A stretch of 7,933 nucleotides of DNA, from positions 1 through 7,933 of the forward strand of contig JAVBYB010000115.1 in assembly GCA_030824255.1 (NCBI GenBank), given 5' to 3'. The position numbers were made by a program, and so were the translations under genes. The first letter of the stretch is position 1. The number at the start of each line of letters is the position of its first letter. The notes under the pieces are model-generated. The model ran no database searches, had not been told where the DNA came from, and saw nothing but the letters and a program-made list of their open reading frames with translations. Source of the DNA: a bacterium (lineage in GTDB: Bacteria > Pseudomonadota > Alphaproteobacteria > Caulobacterales > Hyphomonadaceae). Shown here piece by piece: positions 1-7,399 of this stretch.

Positions 1-643
1 GAAGGCCAAAGAAGTAGACGACAGGCGTCGCCAGCGCGAGCAGCAGGACCACCAGCCCCACGACCCGCAAGCTGATCCCCGAGAAGAAAATCACCGCGCA
101 TCCCGCCCCCGCGATCATGATCGACGTGCCGAGATCGGGCTGCTTCAGCACGAACGCCACCGGGACCGCGAGAATCACAAGCGCCACGAGATGGATCCAC
201 AAACCGGTGCGCCCGGCCGCGAACATCTGATGGTAATAGCGCGCCATTGCCAGCGGCACAGCGATCTTCATGAGCTCCGACGGTTGCAGCGTCAGCGGAC
301 CGATATCCAGCCAGCGCTGCGCGCCCTTCACGATATTGCCCGTCAGGTCCACCGCGAGCAGCAACACCACGCCTAACGCATATCCCGGATAAGCCAGCGC
401 CGCCCACAGACGCAGAGGCAGCAGCGCCACCACCAGCATCACGACGAGCATAACGCTGAAACGGAACAGGTGATCGACCGCGTAGCGCGCATCGATCTTC
501 AGCAGCCCCGTCTCAAGGTCGTGCGCGCTTGAGCCCGCAGAGAACAGCACCAGCGCGCCGAACATCGCCATGGCGATGATCGTCAGCAGCAGGAACCAGT
601 GCAGCTGCGTCAGCTTGTAGAGCAGCGTATCCTTGCGGATCAT
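1..643 (-). CDS. rodA: RodA, SEDS peptidoglycan glycosyltransferase (N-terminal part; cut by window edge)
   Basis: RodA polymerises lipid II into glycan strands in the inner membrane as the partner of PBP2 in the elongasome. Only the first 214 residues are in the window; the family is usually about 370-400 residues, so the C-terminal part lies beyond base 1. Visible marks are several hydrophobic segments (about 15-35, 63-78, 88-101, 149-166, 176-190, 194-212), the SEDS signature around 107-131 containing GAQRWLDIG followed by QPSELMK, and the KQPDLGTS motif at 167-174. The catalytic-region Asp that the family carries further downstream is not visible. The ATG (643-641) overlaps the mrdA TGA in an ATGA junction, with a purine-rich AAGGCGGAG about 10 bases upstream. 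This is the fifth gene of the mreBCD-mrdA-rodA operon. RodA is preferred over FtsW because of this context and the direct linkage to PBP2. Confidence 0.95.
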   Translation of the reverse strand, partial: MIRKDTLLYKLTQLHWFLLLTIIAMAMFGALVLFSAGSSAHDLETGLLKIDARYAVDHLFRFSVMLVVMLVVALLPLRLWAALAYPGYALGVVLLLAVDLTGNIVKGAQRWLDIGPLTLQPSELMKIAVPLAMARYYHQMFAAGRTGLWIHLVALVILAVPVAFVLKQPDLGTSIMIAGAGCAVIFFSGISLRVVGLVVLLLALATPVVYFFGL

Positions 644-2646
644 GTGGGCTGGGCTCCGCCTTCGCTCGCCGCCACGTCGCGCGTTTGCGGCACGAACGCT
701 TTTCGCCCACCCGGATCGTAACGCAGGGCATGCGCCAGCAGGTCGCGCGCGATTGGCGCAGCAACGCTTGAGCCCGACCCGCCATGCTCCACGATGATGG
801 ATACCGCATAACGCGGCTTGTCCGCCGGCGCGAAGGCGACGAACAGCGCATGGTCGCGCAGCTTCCACGGCAGCTTGTCGTTGGCGATGGCGCGGCCGCG
901 CGAGTCGCGCTCGGCCGCCGTGATGACACGCACCTGCGCCGAACCGGATTTGCCGGCCATGCGGGCATTCGTGTAGGGCGCCGGCAGCTTGCCCTCGGGG
1001 TCGAGTTCGCCAGAACGCACGGCCGTACCGCCGCCTTCGGACGTCACCGCGAACATGCCGGCGCGCACGGCTTCCAGCACGCCCGGCTTGAACTCGCCCA
1101 TCGGCGTGATCGTCGGGTCCGGCACGCGGATGCCGTTGGCGATGATGTGCGGATCGGGCATCTGCGGCCCGCCGGCAATACGCGAGACCATTACCGCCAG
1201 CTCGAACGGCGAGGCGGTCACATAGCCCTGCCCGATACCGGCGCTGATCGTGTCGCCCGGATACCAGCGTTCTTTGATGCGCGGATTGTTGAGCTTCCAC
1301 TCATTGTTCGGCACGACGCCCGACTTGCCGCCGGTGATCCCCAGCTCGTAGCGATGGCCAAGGCCGAAACGCTTGGCGACCTTGGCGATCTCCTCGATGC
1401 CGGTGCGCTCGGCCGCGCGATAGAAGTAACAGTCGCAGGACTTCTGCAGGCCGGTGTGAAGGTTCACCACGCCATGGCCCTCGGGCCGCCAGCAATTGTA
1501 GTACCGGGTATAGTACCAGGCCTTGCCGGGGCAGCTGACCTGATCCTCCGGCTTCATCGCGCCGGATTCCAGCGCTGCGGCGGCGACGATCATCTTGAAG
1601 GTGGAGCCCGGCGGATAAATCCCGTCATAGGCCTTGTGATACAGCGGATTGCGCTCGTCCTCGCGCAACGCCTTATAGGGTGCTGAGGCGATGCCGCTGA
1701 CGAACAGGTTCGGGTCCGGCGCCGGCGTCGACATCATGCAGACGACTTCGCCAGTCGTGACGTCGATCATCACGGCGCTGCCTGCTTCTGCGCCGAAACG
1801 CTGGATGGCGTAGTTCTGCAGCTCGGCGTCGATGGTCAGCACGACATCCGCGCCGGGACGGCCTGCAAGGTCTTCGCTCGGCAGGCGGTCGATCACGCGG
1901 CCCGTCGCATTCTGCAGCAGGCGTATGCGCCCCGGCTCACCCTTCAGGTCAGTCTCGCCATAGGACTCGATGCCCTGCTTGCCCACGCGCATGGCCGGAT
2001 GCTTGTAGAGGCGGCGAATGGCGGCGGCGCGGGCCACGCCCGCGGGCGCATCCGGCGCCTCGTTCATGGCCTTCAATTCCTGCTCGACGATGCGGGCGAT
2101 GTCCGCGTCGTTGGCTTTCTGAACATAGCCGATCGTGTGGTAGAAGGCGGCCTGCAGCGGATAGGAGCGCAGCTCACCCACTTCGGCGCTGATGCCCGCC
2201 AGCTCCGGCGCCATCACATTGACCTGCGCAAATTCCTGCCAGGTGAGATCGTCCGCCACCAGGATATCGCGGTGCCGCGGCCCGTTGGTGGCTTCCTGCA
2301 GGAGCGAGCGCATCTTGGAGTCGCTGAGGCGCAGCTGGCGCCCGACGCGCTCGATGACGCTGCCGATTTCTTCGTGCGTCTTGCCAGCCACTTCAGGGCG
2401 GAGCGTCACATAGAAATTGCGCTTGGAGCTGGCGAGCTCACGGCCGGTGCGGTCGTAGATCGTGCCACGGTGCGGCGGGGCGGGCTCGAGCTTGATGCGA
2501 ACTTCGCGCGCCTTTGTCTCGAACTCCGCCTGGCGGAACAGCTGCAGTTCGGCAAGCCGCGCCGTGAGGCCCAGCAGCACAACGCCGCCTGCGCCGAGGA
2601 AGATCATCCGGCGCGACGGAAAGAGGTTTTTCCAGTCCCTGTTCAT
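640..2646 (-). CDS. mrdA: Penicillin-binding protein 2 (PBP2), elongasome D,D-transpeptidase
   Basis: This class B PBP cross-links peptidoglycan strands made by RodA during side-wall growth; it is anchored in the inner membrane with a periplasmic catalytic domain. The protein has 668 residues, within the family range. A single membrane anchor lies at about 14-31. The non-catalytic pedestal domain follows and contains PPHRGTIYDRTGRELA (57-72). The transpeptidase motifs are STFK (catalytic S348, K351), SCD (403-405, the SxN/SxD motif) and KSGS (566-569); YPGD is at 462-465. Cys372, Cys385, His391 and Cys404 sit where E. coli PBP2 binds zinc. The same frame stays open for 208 more codons upstream, into mreD. 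I place the start at the ATG at 2646 because the protein there begins with a short basic stretch and the anchor helix, as expected, and because it forms an ATGA overlap with the mreD stop. Only a weak SD (AGGG, 10 bases away) precedes it, consistent with translational coupling. The third motif has Ser where Thr is usual (KSGS instead of KSGT/KTGT). Confidence 0.97.
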   Translation of the reverse strand: MNRDWKNLFPSRRMIFLGAGGVVLLGLTARLAELQLFRQAEFETKAREVRIKLEPAPPHRGTIYDRTGRELASSKRNFYVTLRPEVAGKTHEEIGSVIERVGRQLRLSDSKMRSLLQEATNGPRHRDILVADDLTWQEFAQVNVMAPELAGISAEVGELRSYPLQAAFYHTIGYVQKANDADIARIVEQELKAMNEAPDAPAGVARAAAIRRLYKHPAMRVGKQGIESYGETDLKGEPGRIRLLQNATGRVIDRLPSEDLAGRPGADVVLTIDAELQNYAIQRFGAEAGSAVMIDVTTGEVVCMMSTPAPDPNLFVSGIASAPYKALREDERNPLYHKAYDGIYPPGSTFKMIVAAAALESGAMKPEDQVSCPGKAWYYTRYYNCWRPEGHGVVNLHTGLQKSCDCYFYRAAERTGIEEIAKVAKRFGLGHRYELGITGGKSGVVPNNEWKLNNPRIKERWYPGDTISAGIGQGYVTASPFELAVMVSRIAGGPQMPDPHIIANGIRVPDPTITPMGEFKPGVLEAVRAGMFAVTSEGGGTAVRSGELDPEGKLPAPYTNARMAGKSGSAQVRVITAAERDSRGRAIANDKLPWKLRDHALFVAFAPADKPRYAVSIIVEHGGSGSSVAAPIARDLLAHALRYDPGGRKAFVPQTRDVAASEGGAQPT

Positions 2647-3131
2647 CGTCTCGCGACCCTGATGGAGGCTGGCAGGATTACAAACCGCACGAGCGGCCAA
2701 AGCATGGCGGTCATGATGAAATCGCCCGTCAGGGCGCCGCGTGCAAAGCCCGGTTCGCCGGCAACGCTGGCGGCCATGCCCAGCGCAATCATGGCGGCGG
2801 CAAAGCCGCCAACCACGGAAATGATCTCGGCGCCGACAACCGGAATGGGCGGCTGACGGTCCCACGCCACAAGCGCGACGCCATAGGCGCTGAGCAGCGC
2901 AAGCGGCCAGGAGCCAACAGGCGCTTCGCCCATCAGGTCCATTGCAACGCCCAGCATGATCAGCAGGCCAGCCACCCAGACCGACAGGCCAAAACACGCA
3001 AGGCCAGCCGCAAGCCACAGGCCGGCGACCGGCCACCAGATAGCGCCGAAACCTGCCGTCATGCCGACAGCGGTTGTCAGGCCCGCAATGACGACCAGCA
3101 ACAACACCCAGAGACGCCAGGCTGCCGTCAC
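2643..3131 (-). CDS. mreD: Rod shape-determining protein MreD
   Basis: MreD is a small polytopic inner-membrane protein that works with MreC to connect MreB to the RodA-PBP2 synthase. This one has 162 residues, typical length. It is strongly hydrophobic, with about five membrane segments (roughly 5-25, 31-48, 52-68, 74-90, 98-124, and a last one near 138-154; the exact number is uncertain). The recognisable family signature is the stretch around Asp65 followed by a short PVG (71-73) and a hydrophobic helix. The start is GTG at 3131, supported by a strong GGGGAGGG Shine-Dalgarno 5 bases upstream and by the GTGA overlap with the mreC stop. Its own TGA overlaps the mrdA ATG. The sequence of this family is poorly conserved, so the identification rests on size, hydropathy and position between mreC and mrdA. 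Confidence 0.93.
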   Translation of the reverse strand: MTAAWRLWVLLLVVIAGLTTAVGMTAGFGAIWWPVAGLWLAAGLACFGLSVWVAGLLIMLGVAMDLMGEAPVGSWPLALLSAYGVALVAWDRQPPIPVVGAEIISVVGGFAAAMIALGMAASVAGEPGFARGALTGDFIMTAMLWPLVRFVILPASIRVARR

Positions 3132-4168
3132 CGCTGCCCTCCCCGCCCTGTCGCGGGCGTGGCGGGATTTGTGGCGGGCGCTGCCGCCGGTGTCGTGACG
3201 GGCGGTGCGGTGGTGGCGACTGGCGGACGCTGAACCGCGCCCGCGGGAGCAGCCGCTGGCGGCGCGGCAAGCGTGGTCGGGCCTGCGTTCACGGTGCGGA
3301 GAGTCGAGTCAGTGTTTTCCTGCACGCCGCCAAGCGGCGGCACCGCGTCAGGCGAGGCAAAGTCAGGCGGCGGCACAAGGCGCACGAAATCGACCGATGC
3401 AGCTTCCATCGAGAGATCGAGACGCCACTCCTCCCCGACCTTGCGCGCCGTGCCGACGCGGACTCCCAGCGGCATCTTTCCATCGTCGCCGGACGTGACC
3501 CAAATCTCGCCCTCCACGATCTTGTCGGGAGTCTCGGGCTCGATCAGGCGCGCGCCTGTGCCGTTGTCGCCAACGAGCAGCGCCCGGTCGCCGGACTTCG
3601 TGCCCATGACGGGGATGCGGCTGGAGAAGTCGGTGAGCATCAGAATGCGCGAGGTGTATTCCCCCACACGCACCACACGGCCAACAAGGCCATACTCGTT
3701 GATTGCGGAATAGCCTTCGCGCACGCCATTCGCGGCGCCGGCGTTGGCGATCTTGGAGGCCGCGAACGGACCGTTCTCCTCGGCGACCATCCGGGCGGTC
3801 ACGGCCTGGCCCTGCGTTTCACCCACGAGGTCGAGAAGCTTCTCATAGCGCTCCATGCGAAGCGCCATCGTCTCGGCGAGATCCTTCCAGCGGTGGAGAT
3901 CGCGGATCTGCGTTTCAAGCTCGGCGATACGCGCCTCATCTTCGGGGCTGCGGCCAAAGCCGAACGACCATCCGGCCAGGCCCGAGGCAAAGCCCGCCAT
4001 GCTGGCGGTTGTTCCGTCCATGGAACGGCGCGACTCTTCGATGCCGGAACGAACGACGGCGGATGTCTGGATCGCCAGCACGCCGATCATGGCAATGCCC
4101 AGGCCAACCACGACCGCCCGCGCGCCAACGCGCGGCTGTCCCGACCGTCTGTTCCCGTACCAGGCCAT
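3128..4168 (-). CDS. mreC: Rod shape-determining protein MreC
   Basis: MreC is a bitopic inner-membrane protein whose periplasmic part dimerises or forms filaments and activates PBP2. The protein has 346 residues: a short basic N-terminus, one membrane helix at about 17-36, a charged coiled-coil-like helix at about 76-118, the two-lobed beta-rich MreC core at about 119-267, then a low-complexity tail. Family hallmarks are the YGLVGRV motif at 159-165, in the usual (N)GLVG position, and the segment around 224-240 containing TSGDDGKMPLGVRVG. After residue 268 comes a tail of about 78 residues; from about residue 295 it is very rich in Ala, Pro and Thr. It looks disordered and is longer than in E. 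coli MreC, though C-terminal extensions are common in alphaproteobacteria. ATG at 4168 has a GAGGAG Shine-Dalgarno 5 bases upstream. It lies 45 bases after the mreB stop and overlaps mreD by 4 bases. Confidence 0.96.
   Translation of the reverse strand: MAWYGNRRSGQPRVGARAVVVGLGIAMIGVLAIQTSAVVRSGIEESRRSMDGTTASMAGFASGLAGWSFGFGRSPEDEARIAELETQIRDLHRWKDLAETMALRMERYEKLLDLVGETQGQAVTARMVAEENGPFAASKIANAGAANGVREGYSAINEYGLVGRVVRVGEYTSRILMLTDFSSRIPVMGTKSGDRALLVGDNGTGARLIEPETPDKIVEGEIWVTSGDDGKMPLGVRVGTARKVGEEWRLDLSMEAASVDFVRLVPPPDFASPDAVPPLGGVQENTDSTLRTVNAGPTTLAAPPAAAPAGAVQRPPVATTAPPVTTPAAAPATNPATPATGRGGQR
3137..3144 (-). promoter_or_regulatory. Ribosome binding site of mreD (decides the GTG start)
   Basis: Read on the minus strand this is GGGGAGGG, 5 bases before the GTG at 3131. 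It lies inside the end of mreC. It supports a non-ATG start for mreD overlapping the mreC stop codon. Confidence 0.75.
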
Positions 4169-4213
4169 AGTGGCTCCTCGCGGACGATCGCGTCCTGCGG
4201 CTCAGCCGGAAGC

Positions 4214-5326
<1,113 letters not shown>

Positions 5327-5340
5327 TCAAATTCGCTAAC

Positions 5341-5371
5341 GCAATAGCCAGCTGCCAATAATGGCCGGCAA
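5341..5371 (-). promoter_or_regulatory. Candidate promoter for the mreB operon
   Basis: On the minus strand TTGCCGG (5371-5365) is followed by GCTATTGC (5348-5341), with 17 bases between the TTGCCG and GCTATT hexamers. The pair resembles the alphaproteobacterial housekeeping pattern (in Caulobacter, from memory, TTGaCgS and GCTANAWC), although the -10 deviates at two positions and the spacing is long for that pattern. It would give a leader of roughly 80 bases before the ATG at 5254. It was found by eye only, and this region could contain other promoters. Confidence 0.3.
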
Positions 5372-5394
5372 ACACGGAACGCAGCGTCTCGCAC
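5372..5394 (+). repeat. Imperfect 23-base direct repeat, copy 1
   Basis: It matches the second copy (5487-5509) at 18 of 23 positions, including an exact CGGAACGCA core (5375-5383). The two starts are 115 bases apart. This copy lies just upstream of the candidate mreB promoter. It may be a regulatory element or chance similarity. Confidence 0.4.
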
Positions 5395-5486
5395 GATTTC
5401 CGGGCAGTCCGCGCACCCGCCGAAACGTGGAACCCGCCTGATTCTGCTGGCTCGCTAGGCGCCAGATCGGCACAAAGAGGCATTGC

Positions 5487-5509
5487 AGACGGAACGCATC
5501 GTACCTCAC
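5487..5509 (+). repeat. Imperfect 23-base direct repeat, copy 2
   Basis: Partner of the copy at 5372-5394, with the shared core CGGAACGCA at 5490-5498 and five mismatches elsewhere. It lies about 30 bases upstream of the candidate MFS promoter. Function unknown. Confidence 0.4.
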
Positions 5510-5538
5510 GTGGAATCGTTCAGGATTGTCGAGAGGCC

Positions 5539-5569
5539 TTGCCAGCCTCCGGGCGCCAGCGTCTATGAA
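5539..5569 (+). promoter_or_regulatory. Candidate promoter for the MFS-EVE unit
   Basis: TTGCCA (5539-5544) and TCTATG (5562-5567) are separated by 17 bases. This is a fair -35 and a weak -10, similar in form to the candidate on the other strand. Transcription would begin around 5574, leaving a leader of about 35 bases. Found by eye only, with low confidence. Confidence 0.25.
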
Positions 5570-5609
5570 GCGGGATCGATGAGAATCTCTGCACACCTCC
5601 CCGCCTGAC

Positions 5610-6968
5610 ATGACCGAAACAACCGCCGATGGAACCCAGCCGGGCGGCCAGCCTGCCCGGTTCGCAGCCTTCAGGCACCGCTCCTTCGTGCTCTACTTTG
5701 TCGCCCGGGTCTTCACGACCTTTGGCGCCCAGATCCTGTCGGTCGCCGTCATCTGGCACATCTACGCGCTGACCAAGTCGGCGCTGTTCACAGGCCTTGT
5801 CGGCCTCGTCCAGTTCCTGCCCCTCGCGCTGCTCGTCCTAATCACAGGCACGGCGGCCGATCAATTCGGCCGCAGAATGATCATGGGTCTTTCCATCCTG
5901 CTGGCGGCTGCGTGCGGCCTCGCCATGATGCTCCTGACCCTTACCGGAGCCATAACTCCCACCCTGATGCTGATGGTCTTGGTCGTGTTCGGCGTTGCCC
6001 GCGCATTCCTTGGGCCAGCGTCGTCTTCGTTGGTTGTTTCACTGGTGCCTGCCCACGATTTCGCCAATGCCGTGACCTGGAACTCTTCGGCGTGGCAGGC
6101 CGCGACCATTGTCGGACCAGCTGCCGGCGGACTGCTGCTCGGGCTGGGCGAGCCCGGCTTTGCCAGCTGGCTGTCGGATGTCGGCCATATCGAGCTCGGC
6201 GGATTCCTGAACGGACATGGGCCGGAGATTGCCTATAGCACCGCGTTCTTCTTCATGGCCCTCGGAGCGCTTCTGGTGTTTGCGATCCCTAAGCCACCCA
6301 AGGCGCCGCCGAAGGAACGCCCTACTCTCCACAACATGCTGGAAGGCTTCCGCTTCATCTGGAAGCAGAAGGTGATTCTCGGCGCGATCTCGCTCGACCT
6401 ATTTGCCGTGTTGATGGGCGGGGTCATCGCACTGTTACCGATCTATGCCGAAGAAATCCTGATGCTGGGGCCCGAGGGCCTGGGCTGGCTGCGCGCCGCG
6501 CCGGGAATCGGCGCCATCATTACGGCCGGCATTCTTGCCGCCTTCCCGATCCGCGACCATGCCGGACATATAATGTTCGTCTGCGTGGCCCTGTTCGGAT
6601 TATTCACCGTGGTGTTCGGGCTTTCGACTGTCGCTTGGCTGTCGATCTTCGCGCTGATCCTGCTTGGGGCTGCCGACATGGTTAGCGTCGTGGTTCGCGA
6701 GACCTTGCTGCAATTGTGGACGCCGGATGAAGTACGCGGGCGCGTGAATGCGGTGAATTCCGTTTTCGTGTCGGCTTCGAATGAGCTGGGGGAATTCCGC
6801 GCGGGGACGATGGCGCATGTCATTGGCGCTGGCGCTGTTGGCGCGGTGCCGGCAGTTGTCATTGGCGGCGCGGGAGCGATTGTGGTTGCAGGCGCGTGGG
6901 CCTGGCTGTTCCCGGGATTGCGGAAGGCGCGGCGACTGGATGGGTCTGACGTCCAGCATCCGGTGTGA
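5610..6968 (+). CDS. MFS transporter, probable drug/metabolite exporter (MFS_3/EntS-like)
   Basis: This is an integral inner-membrane transporter of the major facilitator superfamily; the substrate cannot be told from sequence. The protein has 452 residues with about 11-12 hydrophobic segments. The cytoplasmic loop between helices 2 and 3 carries MFS motif A (GTAADQFGRR, 80-89). A related stretch RGRVNAVNSVF (376-386), continuing to NELGEF (391-396), sits in the second half, as in the MFS_3 / drug:H+ antiporter-3 group that includes the enterobactin exporter EntS. The basic cytoplasmic linker between the halves is at about 227-254. The loop between helices 5 and 6 (about 180-207) is longer than the compact MFS norm. 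The ATG at 5610 is the first possible start after an in-frame TGA at 5580, but no Shine-Dalgarno lies in the usual window; the nearest purine-rich bases are about 20 away. It is followed by the EVE gene 11 bases after the stop. The link to an exporter role is family-level inference. Confidence 0.9.
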   Translation: MTETTADGTQPGGQPARFAAFRHRSFVLYFVARVFTTFGAQILSVAVIWHIYALTKSALFTGLVGLVQFLPLALLVLITGTAADQFGRRMIMGLSILLAAACGLAMMLLTLTGAITPTLMLMVLVVFGVARAFLGPASSSLVVSLVPAHDFANAVTWNSSAWQAATIVGPAAGGLLLGLGEPGFASWLSDVGHIELGGFLNGHGPEIAYSTAFFFMALGALLVFAIPKPPKAPPKERPTLHNMLEGFRFIWKQKVILGAISLDLFAVLMGGVIALLPIYAEEILMLGPEGLGWLRAAPGIGAIITAGILAAFPIRDHAGHIMFVCVALFGLFTVVFGLSTVAWLSIFALILLGAADMVSVVVRETLLQLWTPDEVRGRVNAVNSVFVSASNELGEFRAGTMAHVIGAGAVGAVPAVVIGGAGAIVVAGAWAWLFPGLRKARRLDGSDVQHPV

Positions 6969-6969
6969 T

Positions 6970-6976
6970 GGAGAGG
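6970..6976 (+). promoter_or_regulatory. Ribosome binding site of the EVE gene (decides the start)
   Basis: GGAGAGG, with GGAG ending 6 bases before the ATG at 6980. Two upstream in-frame starts (GTG 6965, ATG 6968) overlap the MFS stop codon and lack an RBS. The 6980 start also begins the conserved family sequence MAYWLVKSEP. Confidence 0.7.
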
Positions 6977-6979
6977 TCG

Positions 6980-7399
6980 ATGGCTTACTGGCTTGTGAAA
7001 TCGGAGCCGGATGTCTTTTCGTGGGATGACCTCGTGAAGGCCGGAAAGAAGGGCACGGCGTGGACCGGCGTGCGCAATCACGGCGCCAAGCTGCACCTCA
7101 TGGCGATGAAGCCGGGCGAGCGCGTGTTCTATTACCATTCGAACGCGGACAAGGCCGTGGTGGGCATCGGGGAAGTGGTGAAGACAGCCTATCCCGATCC
7201 AACGGCGGAGAGCGGGCCGTGGGTGTCGCCAGACATCCGCGCGATTGAGCCGCTGAAGACGACCGTATCGCTGGCCCACGCGAAGGCGGATCCGGCGCTG
7301 AAGGACATGGTGCTGGTGAACAACACCCGCCTGTCGGTCCAGCCCGTGTCAGAGGATGAGTGGAAGCACATCTGCAAGCTGGGCGGCGTCAAAGCCTGA
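6980..7399 (+). CDS. EVE domain-containing protein (PUA-like fold; THYN1-type)
   Basis: This is a stand-alone EVE domain of 139 residues, the usual size for this small cytosolic family. EVE domains have a PUA/YTH-like fold with an aromatic pocket, and are thought to bind modified bases in DNA or RNA; the ligand of this protein is unknown. Family marks in order are YWLVKSEP (3-10), W28 with GVRNH (30-34), the central stretch KPGERVFYYHS (44-54), the GIGEVV strand (63-68) with YPDPT (71-75), and the C-terminal RLSVQPV (117-123) before a Trp-containing helix. The usual aromatic after VRN is His here (NHGAK). The gene follows the MFS stop by 11 bases, so translation is probably coupled. Its 3' end overlaps the convergent ABC-F gene by 11 bases. 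There is no nuclease or methyltransferase partner in view, so a restriction role is not supported here. Confidence 0.93.
   Translation: MAYWLVKSEPDVFSWDDLVKAGKKGTAWTGVRNHGAKLHLMAMKPGERVFYYHSNADKAVVGIGEVVKTAYPDPTAESGPWVSPDIRAIEPLKTTVSLAHAKADPALKDMVLVNNTRLSVQPVSEDEWKHICKLGGVKA

Noticed and set aside
784..1686. A 300-codon plus-strand open frame antisense to mrdA
   Set aside because: It is a shadow of the mrdA codon pattern, with His/Arg-rich sequence and no recognisable domain.
1999..2856. A 285-codon plus-strand open frame across mrdA and mreD
   Set aside because: It is antisense to two clearly identified genes; long antisense frames are expected in GC-rich DNA and the translation shows no family motifs.
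2647..3270. Upstream extension of the mrdA frame giving an 876-residue protein
   Set aside because: The extra 208 residues overlap all of mreD out of frame and look like noise; PBP2 starts properly at the ATG at 2646 just before its anchor helix.
5400..5600. Possible small RNA gene (6S, SRP, tmRNA or RNase P type) in the mreB upstream region
   Set aside because: I could not find the conserved core motifs or a convincing long-range pairing by eye.
5336..5611. A 91-codon minus-strand open frame upstream of mreB, starting opposite the MFS ATG
   Set aside because: It has no recognisable domain, an Arg-rich composition typical of GC-rich noise, no RBS, and it covers the region that must contain both promoters.
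6965..6979. Upstream starts of the EVE gene (GTG 6965, ATG 6968)
   Set aside because: They overlap the MFS stop codon and lack an RBS, whereas ATG 6980 has GGAG at ideal spacing and begins the conserved family sequence.
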